NCBI GenBank assembly: GCA_015488565.1
Contig: WFNQ01000125.1
Location: 1-21,198 of the forward strand
Reading direction: 5' to 3'
DNA length: 21,198 nt
Source of the DNA: Thiomicrorhabdus sp.
GTDB lineage: Bacteria; Pseudomonadota; Gammaproteobacteria; Thiomicrospirales; Thiomicrospiraceae
Shown piece by piece: positions 15,432 to 21,198 of this stretch (the stretch's first letter is position 1; the number at the start of each line of letters is the position of its first letter). The notes under the pieces are model-generated. The model was not told the origin of the DNA. It did no database searches and saw only the letters and a program-made list of their open reading frames with translations. Both the position numbers and the translations under genes were made by a program.

Positions 15432-17108
15432 TTAAATTGGAATTTTTAATAGTTGCCCAGGTTTTAAGTAGGCTTTGAGGGAGAGGCTATTATACTTTGC
15501 AAGTGTCTTCGTTGAAATACTATTTTTACGGGCAATTTTCCATAGGCTGTCACCCGCTTGTATTTTGTAGTGCGCGAAGGTAGCGTTTTTTGAGGTTGGT
15601 TTTTTCTGCCAAATGGTCAGTTTCATTCCTAGTTTAAGCGGTTTTGAGGGAGAGAGGTTATTCCAACGACTTAGACTCTTTACACTGATACCGTAAGCGC
15701 GTGCAATGCGCCAAAGAGACTCACCCGCTCGTACTTTATGTATTTTTTTGGTGACTTGTCTGTTCTGTTTTGTGGTTACTTTAGCCAGTTGAGTTGTTTT
15801 TGTTGTTTGAGTACGGCTTGGTATGGGAATTAAGAGTGTTTTCCCTGCTCTAATTCGGTGGCTTTTTAGATTGTTTAGTTTTTGGATCTCTTTTTGAGAG
15901 GTTTTATAGTGTTGCGCAATGAGCCCTAAACTTTCACCGCGTTTAATTTTGTGTTTTTGCCATTGAATAGTAAACAACTCTTGGTTTGAGGCAATCATAT
16001 TTTGAAAATGTTCGACTTTATCCAGCGGAAGCAGAAGATGATAATCACCATTAGGGGGGGTAATTTGTGACAAATAACCTGCATTAAGTTGGTTAAAGGT
16101 TGTTTCAGACACCTTTGCTAATTGAATCGCTTTTTTTAAGTGAATCTGTTTTGGCAGAGGGACAGCCGCAAAAAAAGGTACGTTGTCAATTGGCTCTAAT
16201 TCGGCATTAAACAGGTCAGAATGATTGATAACATGGGATACGGCTAACAGTTTTGGTACATAGTTTTGGGTTTCTTTAGGCAGATAAGGCTGAATATCCC
16301 AATAGTTAGGCTGCGCCTTCTGTTGTGGCTGTTTTTTGTGGTATTTTCGTATGGCTTTTCGGATGTTGCCTGGCCCAGCGTTATAGGAGGCTAATGCTAA
16401 TAGCCAATCATTATTATTAATACGATACAGTGATTGCAAATAATCCAATGCGGCTTGTGTGCTTTTAATCACATCTTGACGGCCGTCATACCACCAGTTC
16501 TGTTCAAGCCCGTATAAACGCCCTGTATTGGGAATAAACTGCCATAGCCCGCTTGCCTCTTTATTTGAACGTGCGGTTGGTCTAAATCCACTTTCAATCA
16601 TTGGCAGTAAAGCAATTTCGTAAGGCATATCTCTAAGTTGAACTTGAGTCAAAATATAGTGAAGATAGGGTTTTGCACGCAGAGTAACAGTTTTTAAATA
16701 GTTTGGTTTTTTTCGAAAAACATCGATATGTCTATCGTATTTACCCAAGTGCTCAATAGATAGGTGAAATTGGTGTTGCATTTCTTGCCAAATAATAGGA
16801 TAAAAAGTACGATTTATGTCTGATTTATGTTGCTCTTCAGAGGTCACATCAGGCATTTTTTTTGCGGTTTTATGTGAAATATAAAGAGGGCTTGAAGGCG
16901 GGGTGATAAGCGTTGGTGTAAAAGAATATTTGCTGTTTTCAGTCGGTATACTTTGCTTGGGCGGTTCATAAGAGACCAAAGGCAATGAGATGCAACCCGA
17001 TAAGAGAAATGAGCTGAATAAAATGCCAATCCCCAACAGTTTGAAAGGGGACTTTGAGGCAGAATAAAAAGAAGTTTTTGAGTGTAAGGCTTTATTTTTC
17101 ATTATCAT
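15432..17108 (-). CDS. mltD: Membrane-bound lytic murein transglycosylase D with three LysM modules
   Basis: This lipoprotein transglycosylase cuts peptidoglycan glycan strands and is anchored to the outer membrane. After a long N-region and hydrophobic stretch it has a lipobox LSGC (lipidated Cys at about 39). The GH23 domain spans ~150-290, with LPMIESGFRP (Glu172), GLWQFIPNTGRLYGL and ALASYNAGPGNIRKA. Three LysM modules follow, beginning near RGESLGLIAQHY, AGESLWRIARAY and AGDSLWKIARKN, for glycan binding. The frame is open to a GTG at 17186 inside gloB, but that start has no ribosome binding site and would put a non-signal-like leader ahead of the signal peptide. ATG 17108 or 17102 is preferred, although neither has a strong Shine-Dalgarno. 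The start abuts the gloB stop (one base between them), consistent with coupling. A G7 run at 16054-16060 lies in coding sequence. Confidence 0.92.
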   Translation of the reverse strand: MIMKNKALHSKTSFYSASKSPFKLLGIGILFSSFLLSGCISLPLVSYEPPKQSIPTENSKYSFTPTLITPPSSPLYISHKTAKKMPDVTSEEQHKSDINRTFYPIIWQEMQHQFHLSIEHLGKYDRHIDVFRKKPNYLKTVTLRAKPYLHYILTQVQLRDMPYEIALLPMIESGFRPTARSNKEASGLWQFIPNTGRLYGLEQNWWYDGRQDVIKSTQAALDYLQSLYRINNNDWLLALASYNAGPGNIRKAIRKYHKKQPQQKAQPNYWDIQPYLPKETQNYVPKLLAVSHVINHSDLFNAELEPIDNVPFFAAVPLPKQIHLKKAIQLAKVSETTFNQLNAGYLSQITPPNGDYHLLLPLDKVEHFQNMIASNQELFTIQWQKHKIKRGESLGLIAQHYKTSQKEIQKLNNLKSHRIRAGKTLLIPIPSRTQTTKTTQLAKVTTKQNRQVTKKIHKVRAGESLWRIARAYGISVKSLSRWNNLSPSKPLKLGMKLTIWQKKPTSKNATFAHYKIQAGDSLWKIARKNSISTKTLAKYNSLSLKAYLKPGQLLKIPI

Positions 17109-17109
17109 T

Positions 17110-17886
17110 TTAGCTTTGTTGGTCGTATTGGTCTTTCCAATCACGCAGGGTTTTAAATAAGCTGGCTGGCGAATCTTCTGCTCCACGCTTTAAAAGTTGC
17201 TGCTTGATTTCTGGGCAATCAAAACGTAAAAAAGGGTTGGTCTCTTTTTCTGTTTTTAATTGGCCTTGAGAGTGGGTGAGTGGCGCGGGATATTGTGTGC
17301 TGAAATCCGCTAATCGCCGCTGTAGTATGGGGTTGTTTGGTTCGACTTGAATCGCAAAGTTAAGATTGTCTTCGGTGTATTCATGCGCACAATAGAAGGG
17401 CGTTGCATCTGGCAGTGCCCTTAATTTAAGCAAGGATTGACTAAATTCTTCTATTGTACCGCCTAGTAAACGCCCGCAACCCGCTGTAAATAAGGTATCG
17501 GCACAAAATAGCGCCTGCTCATTGTAATAGCTAATGTGATCTGGCGTGTGACCGGGGGTATCCAGCACCGTTAGAATAAAGTCATTAAAAAGAGGAATGG
17601 TATCTTTCTCTTTAAGGCGAACTTGAATGAAGGGATTTTTTGTTTTTTGAGGGCCGAATACCGTGGCCGTTGGATAGTGCTGTTTTAGTGTTGCAATCCC
17701 ATCCGTATGATCAAAGTGATGGTGGGTAATTAAAATACCTTGTAGCATTAAATGATGCTGAGTCAGAAAATCGATGATTTGTTGTGATTCACCTGGGTCA
17801 ATGACCCATGCGTCAGCATCTTGGTAAAGTACCCAAATATAGTTGTCATAGCTGCCAACGAGAGCAGGAATTCCAATGATTTTCAT
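17110..17886 (-). CDS. gloB: Hydroxyacylglutathione hydrolase (glyoxalase II)
   Basis: GloB hydrolyses S-lactoylglutathione to D-lactate and glutathione, the second step of methylglyoxal detoxification, in the cytoplasm. The metallo-beta-lactamase signature THHHFDHTDG (His55, His57, Asp59, His60 from the chosen start) is complete. Further ligands lie in DTPGHTPDHISYY, FCADTLF and CAHEYT. The C-terminal end has the LR-x-W motif region of the family (TLRDWKDQY). I start at ATG 17886 (MKIIGIPALVGSYDNYIWVL), the classic GloB N-terminus. A TTG at 17904 would add six residues without support. From this start it is 258 aa, close to usual. It is divergent from the methyltransferase at 17984 and is followed directly by mltD, a common gammaproteobacterial order. 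Confidence 0.95.
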   Translation of the reverse strand: MKIIGIPALVGSYDNYIWVLYQDADAWVIDPGESQQIIDFLTQHHLMLQGILITHHHFDHTDGIATLKQHYPTATVFGPQKTKNPFIQVRLKEKDTIPLFNDFILTVLDTPGHTPDHISYYNEQALFCADTLFTAGCGRLLGGTIEEFSQSLLKLRALPDATPFYCAHEYTEDNLNFAIQVEPNNPILQRRLADFSTQYPAPLTHSQGQLKTEKETNPFLRFDCPEIKQQLLKRGAEDSPASLFKTLRDWKDQYDQQS

Positions 17887-17908
17887 ATCGAAAAAACAGC
17901 GCAATTGT

Positions 17909-17914
17909 TATAAT
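17909..17914 (+). promoter_or_regulatory. Possible -10 element for the methyltransferase gene
   Basis: TATAAT at 17909-17914 is a perfect -10 box on the plus strand, about 70 nt before the GTG at 17984. No convincing -35 is visible 16-18 nt upstream; that stretch overlaps the gloB start region. The low GC of this gap makes a chance match possible. Confidence 0.35.
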
Positions 17915-17983
17915 TTGAAGTATTTTATACCTAAACTGCTTGGAAATGCAGGATTTTGAAAAGAGCTTCCTTAGGAGAGTGAT

Positions 17984-18784
17984 GTGAATCAAGGATTTCA
18001 GCAGGCTTTAAATCACTGGGCGTTTACGTTAAATGGACGAGCCATTTTTGAACAAGAAAAACGATTATTAGACGATGCTATTAAAAACTTATTTGGCTAT
18101 TATTGTGTGCAATTGGGTGCGCCAACCCTAAAAAGTATGATGTCAGAAAGCCGTATTCAATATAAAGTGTTGTTGGCTTCGGAGCTAAAAGAGGAGGGGG
18201 GGGAACAATTTGACCCCCATTGTCATTTTGTAAAAGCCGATTTAGATTATTTGCCCATTGCCAAAGAGAGTGTGGATGTGGTTTTATTGCCTCACAGTTT
18301 GGAAATTGCCGCCGATCCGTACTACTTATTAAGACAGGTGGATGCGATGTTGCGACCAGAAGGGCACATTGTGATTACGGGTTTTAATCCATTTGGTTGC
18401 TTGGTCATGCGTTTTCGCTTCTTTAAAAAAGAGACACTTTTTAGGCAAGCACAGCTGACGCGTTTGAGCCAAATTAAAATGTGGTTGGAGGTGCTGGGGT
18501 ATGACATACAGTTACAACGTTACAGCACGGTTACCTGTTTTGCGCAAAGAGAACAAAAGACACGCCGAATTGCTTTGTTGGAATGGATAGAACAGCGGTT
18601 GTCAAAATGGGGGCTGCAGTTTGGAAATGTGTACTGTTTGGTCGCAAAAAAACGCGTAGATAGCCCAACCTTGGTCGGTGCAAAATGGCACATGCCTAGG
18701 TGGCGTATTATTCCAAATAAACCTATTTCTGTAGCACAGAATCCGCGTATGAAAAAAAGTGAAGACACCTCAAAAGAAACTTGA
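17984..18784 (+). CDS. YafS-like class I SAM-dependent methyltransferase
   Basis: This is a 266-aa protein of the Methyltransf_11 type. The second half of the fold is clear: ADLDYLPIAKESVDVVLLPH (motif II/III), then LLRQVDAMLRPEGHIVITGFNP (motif IV and following), and ITGFNPFG, typical of the YafS-like group. The usual glycine-rich motif I (D-x-G-x-G-x-G) is not visible; VQLGAP and RIQYKVLLASEL occupy that place, as in this subfamily. The substrate is unknown. The start is GTG at 17984 with AGGAGA 5 nt upstream. Being divergent from gloB is a conserved arrangement, but the rnhA/dnaQ genes that often follow are absent here. A G8 run at 18196-18203 encodes a Gly pair near residue 71. Confidence 0.85.
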   Translation: MNQGFQQALNHWAFTLNGRAIFEQEKRLLDDAIKNLFGYYCVQLGAPTLKSMMSESRIQYKVLLASELKEEGGEQFDPHCHFVKADLDYLPIAKESVDVVLLPHSLEIAADPYYLLRQVDAMLRPEGHIVITGFNPFGCLVMRFRFFKKETLFRQAQLTRLSQIKMWLEVLGYDIQLQRYSTVTCFAQREQKTRRIALLEWIEQRLSKWGLQFGNVYCLVAKKRVDSPTLVGAKWHMPRWRIIPNKPISVAQNPRMKKSEDTSKET

Positions 18785-18816
18785 GATGTCAGTTAGGAGT
18801 CATGGTTAAATAGATA

Positions 18817-21129
18817 TTAACAACCGCTTGTATCCCAGTTAAATGTTACATAGGCACTGGCACCATGACTTGATGTGTCGAATTCATACCCTCTAACAGA
18901 CCCAACAATGGCTCTATCAGATACGTAAAGTCGGATGCCATAAGCACACTTAACCTTCGCTGGCGTTTGTGGAATGGTACACAAGTTTAGTGTGGTTAAT
19001 TTTGTACCCATACCCCCATTATAAGCACCAACGGTTCCCGTACTGTTAAGGACACCGGGGACGGGAGCATCATATCTGCCAGAGGCAATGGTTGCACTGC
19101 CTGAGATAGCAATATTTCCTCCGAATACTTTTAGGCTAAAGCTTGAAAAGTAATCGTCTTTAAAATTACCGAACACCTCAATACTTTCTGAGCCGTTAAA
19201 GCTTTCGCATTTTTTATATTGGCCGCTACTGTCTTTTACAACGACACCTTTCGCCGGTAATGGTGCTGGCGTTCCACCAAACTCAAAGAGGTCAATGCCT
19301 TTATTATCGAGCTTGATCGCACTTTCATCGACACATAACAACGTTGTTTTATCCGCTTTTACTACTTCAAGTTTAAGTAGGTAGTCCCCATTTTTTCCTC
19401 GACTATTCCAGTGGAGCAGCGCTGTTAGACTGTAATTGGCGATATCAGTCTTGTAGTCATTAATACTAAACCAGCCGTCACTGTCAGGGGTTCTTGATTG
19501 AGTGATAATCCATGGTGATGGATTTCGAGCAATACGTCTGTCTGTAATATTGTTCCATGATAAACCATTGTTATCACTGTAAAGGAAACGATAGAATGCT
19601 CCATCTGGAATGCTTACATTTCCCCAACATGCAATAGTTCCACCAAAAGGTCGATCAAATACATAGGGAACAGCACTGCCAGAGGAATTAATTTTAATTG
19701 CCAGTCCTTTTTGACTGCTGATTTGATCAATATCATCGGTATGGACATGATTGATGATTTCAATATCACATTTAACACTCGCACCATCTTTAGGTCTTAT
19801 TTGAACGTGTCTGGTCAAAACATTACCCCATGTTGGTGTATACAGATGGCCAAAGGGAGTAGGATCTTGGTTCCAAGATAGGATTGCTTTCACTTCTACG
19901 ATATTTTCAACAGTACAAGACTGTAGTTTTGACGAGATATTGCCAATGGTTGCTTTTACTGCGTAAGACAGGTGTTTGTCATTCGCCTCAGGGATGTCAT
20001 GTGCCGCAATGGAGGAGGTTGCAATATATTGATAACCTGAACCATCATGGAAATCAATGTAAAAAGCAACGTATTGTGTGCTTCCTAATGTACACAAATC
20101 ACCACTAAATCCAGAAGATTTTTTAACTTCGATGATCGCTTCTAATAAATCCTCTTCAGGACGAAGTCCGATACATTTTAACTCTTCAAACGTTGTGTTG
20201 TAGAGCATCGGTTTGACGGGGATAAGCCAGTCAGGGTTTATCTCCAGTTTGGGAAGCATTAATTCCATAGTGGATTGTGGCAAACTGTAAACGGAATTTA
20301 ATATTTCAGTGCTGTCTTGAGAGGAGCTTATTGCACCAAAGTAGTTTGGGTTTTCCATCATGAGAGTATTAAATTCAAAGCGTTCAGTTTCAACATTGCC
20401 TGCTTCTTTAATTTTTTCTTCAGCTTCGATCGTTTTGAGTACCAGTGCTTTGATTTCCGATTTATCTCCTGTCATTATAAATTGACTGAGGGATGGAAAA
20501 GGGGGAATCGGTGGTGTAGGAGAAGCTATTTCTTTTGGTGATAATGTAACTTGGTTAAACCCTTTAAAGGGGAAAGGTTTGTCGTCAGGAATTGGGAAGA
20601 GTGGTGGAATCGGATAAAAAATAACCCCTGTTGATTTGGGTTTAATTTGAACCCATCGCTCAACCACATTACCCCATACCGGCGTGTAGTTTGAACCAGT
20701 AGGGATCTGTTCCCAAGAAAGAATGGCTCTTACTTTAACAATTTGAGGCGTGTCACAGTTAAGGTACTCTTCTGGTATGAAGTTTTGCCTAACAGAATAA
20801 TAAAGATTATCTTCATTTACAAACGTTAGGTCGTGAACAGTAACTGAGGCGGCAGCGCCAATGGAGACAAATCCTGCGCCATCGTTATAGTCAATATAAA
20901 ATGACACATACTCTTTACTGCCTTCGGAACAAAGGTTGCCTTTGTAGCCAAATGGTTTTTTAATCTCAATGACCGCTTCGAGTAAGTTTTCATCGGGCAG
21001 TAAACCAACACAACTTAGTTCTTCGTATTTTGTTTGTTTAGATAATATGTAAAAGTTACGACTTAATCTGACACAGCTCTTGAAAAAGAGCGAGTTCCTC
21101 GTTTTGATATGAAGGTGTTCAATCATCAA
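18817..21129 (-). CDS. Large repeat-domain protein, 5' end replaced by IS element
   Basis: The function is not recognised. The reading frame runs 770 codons, but its first ~27 codons lie inside the IS end (from 21048). The native part starts near LSKQTKYEELSCVG. Two copies of a ~145-residue domain are present (about 31-175 and 308-452). They share EEL-x-C-x-GL-x-P-x-x-x-LLEA, three cysteines in matching places, VSFYIDY/VAFYIDF, VHDL/AHDI, VRAILSW/VKAILSW, and TPVWGNV/TPTWGNV near the end. A Pro-rich linker and short helical stretch separate them. The C-terminal ~315 residues are beta-rich and end FNWDTSGC. Conserved Cys pairs and Gly/Ser/Thr-rich strands suggest an exported protein whose signal peptide was lost with the insertion (inference). 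The only starts in frame upstream are IS-derived (TTG 21129, ATG 21126). It is therefore likely inactive or misdirected, though the open frame suggests a recent event. Confidence 0.75.
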   Translation of the reverse strand: MMIEHLHIKTRNSLFFKSCVRLSRNFYILSKQTKYEELSCVGLLPDENLLEAVIEIKKPFGYKGNLCSEGSKEYVSFYIDYNDGAGFVSIGAAASVTVHDLTFVNEDNLYYSVRQNFIPEEYLNCDTPQIVKVRAILSWEQIPTGSNYTPVWGNVVERWVQIKPKSTGVIFYPIPPLFPIPDDKPFPFKGFNQVTLSPKEIASPTPPIPPFPSLSQFIMTGDKSEIKALVLKTIEAEEKIKEAGNVETERFEFNTLMMENPNYFGAISSSQDSTEILNSVYSLPQSTMELMLPKLEINPDWLIPVKPMLYNTTFEELKCIGLRPEEDLLEAIIEVKKSSGFSGDLCTLGSTQYVAFYIDFHDGSGYQYIATSSIAAHDIPEANDKHLSYAVKATIGNISSKLQSCTVENIVEVKAILSWNQDPTPFGHLYTPTWGNVLTRHVQIRPKDGASVKCDIEIINHVHTDDIDQISSQKGLAIKINSSGSAVPYVFDRPFGGTIACWGNVSIPDGAFYRFLYSDNNGLSWNNITDRRIARNPSPWIITQSRTPDSDGWFSINDYKTDIANYSLTALLHWNSRGKNGDYLLKLEVVKADKTTLLCVDESAIKLDNKGIDLFEFGGTPAPLPAKGVVVKDSSGQYKKCESFNGSESIEVFGNFKDDYFSSFSLKVFGGNIAISGSATIASGRYDAPVPGVLNSTGTVGAYNGGMGTKLTTLNLCTIPQTPAKVKCAYGIRLYVSDRAIVGSVRGYEFDTSSHGASAYVTFNWDTSGC
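21048..21073 (+). repeat. Left terminal inverted repeat of the right IS copy
   Basis: This 26-bp end, beginning TGTAAAAGTTACGACTTAAT, matches the repeat at 124-149 in inverted orientation with a few mismatches in the outer half. It marks the junction with the disrupted gene. Confidence 0.75.
21076..21091 (+). repeat. Perfect hairpin with GAAA loop in IS leader
   Basis: GCTCTT-GAAA-AAGAGC is a perfect 6-bp stem closed by a GNRA-type tetraloop, directly after the terminal repeat. It is followed at once by the larger hairpin that overlaps the ribosome binding site. Confidence 0.6.
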
Positions 21130-21147
21130 TCAAAACGAAGGAAACTC
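21092..21147 (+). promoter_or_regulatory. Hairpin that can sequester the transposase ribosome binding site
   Basis: The left arm GAGTTCCTCGTTTTGAT (21092-21108) pairs with the right arm at 21129-21147 (ATCAAAACGAAGGAAACTC) with two single-base bulges. The right arm contains AAGGAAA (21138-21144), the Shine-Dalgarno of the transposase ATG at 21151. Read-through transcripts entering from outside would carry both arms and hide the site. A transcript starting inside the left arm would not. Similar shielding from read-through expression is known for other IS elements. Confidence 0.6.
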
Positions 21148-21150
21148 ACA

Positions 21151-21198
21151 ATGATTAATAGTAATCAAAAAATCATTAAACATAAAGTCGGATTGTTA
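21151..21198 (+). CDS. IS481-family transposase, N-terminal end (partial)
   Basis: The 16 codons MINSNQKIIKHKVGLL are the typical N-terminus of an IS481-type transposase, just before its helix-turn-helix. AAGGAAA lies 6-7 nt before the ATG. The frame runs off the window's right edge, so the completeness of the gene is unknown. Confidence 0.75.
   Translation, partial: MINSNQKIIKHKVGLL

Larger units (their letters stand above)
21048..21198 (+). mobile_element. 5' end of an IS481-family insertion sequence
   Basis: The segment runs from the terminal inverted repeat at 21048 through a structured leader to the first 16 codons of the transposase. The orientation is the same as the copy at 1-149. 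The inner 13 bases of the repeat (ACTTAATCTGACA, 21061-21073) are the exact reverse complement of 124-136. The insertion point is inside the gene running from 18817. The rest of the element is outside the window, so the target duplication cannot be checked. Confidence 0.8.

Noticed and set aside
17109..17186. Longer mltD beginning at GTG 17186 inside gloB
   Set aside because: It would place about 26 residues ahead of a normal lipoprotein signal peptide, and no Shine-Dalgarno is present.
1..21198. Reading the whole interval as a compound transposon carrying Wadjet
   Set aside because: The interval contains cysS, lpxH, ppiB, gloB, mltD and slt in conserved chromosomal order, and the right IS interrupts a gene. 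Two independent insertions into the chromosome explain this better than one mobile 21-kb unit.

Overview
The window (about 21.2 kb, AT-rich) looks like a Gram-negative gammaproteobacterial chromosome. The evidence is lpxH (lipid A synthesis), the ppiB-lpxH pair divergent from cysS, and a gloB/mltD pair divergent from a YafS-type methyltransferase; all are typical gammaproteobacterial neighbourhoods. A sulfur-oxidiser-like relative (Thiomicrospira type) would fit, but this is only an impression and the genus cannot be fixed from the sequence.

Layout. (1) 1-149 is the 3' end of an IS481-family element, and 21048-21198 is the 5' end of a second, same-orientation copy of the same or a closely related element. 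The two ends carry matching 26-bp terminal inverted repeats and bracket everything else. (2) 163-2580, minus strand: a five-gene operon of small soluble proteins of unknown function. Two are clear paralogs, two more share parts of the same pattern, and one has an internally repeated coiled coil. (3) 2770-4815, minus strand: a periplasmic cyclophilin, cytoplasmic ppiB and lpxH, with a rho-independent terminator after ppiB. (4) 4826-4937: a large imperfect inverted repeat between the cyclophilin and cysS. (5) 5021-6388, plus strand: cysS. (6) 6435-13348, plus strand: a complete type I Wadjet anti-plasmid system, jetA-jetB-jetC-jetD, with overlapping reading frames and only 46 nt after cysS. (7) 13382-17886, minus strand: gloB, mltD (lipoprotein lytic transglycosylase with three LysM modules) and slt (soluble lytic transglycosylase). 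(8) 17984-18784, plus strand: a YafS-like methyltransferase. (9) 18817-21129, minus strand: a large, probably exported protein with a duplicated cysteine-containing domain. Its 5' end has been replaced by the right-hand IS element.

How the genes work together. JetABC form an SMC-type motor complex, and JetD supplies the TOPRIM nuclease that cleaves circular plasmid DNA. MltD and Slt cleave peptidoglycan glycan strands. GloB hydrolyses S-lactoylglutathione. The best candidates for something undescribed are the small-protein operon at the left and the IS-truncated repeat protein at the right. Other structure not explained by genes: the ppiA-cysS inverted repeat, a hairpin that can hide the transposase ribosome binding site, and six G/C homopolymer runs of 7-9 bases inside coding sequence, most in the context TAGGGGGG.
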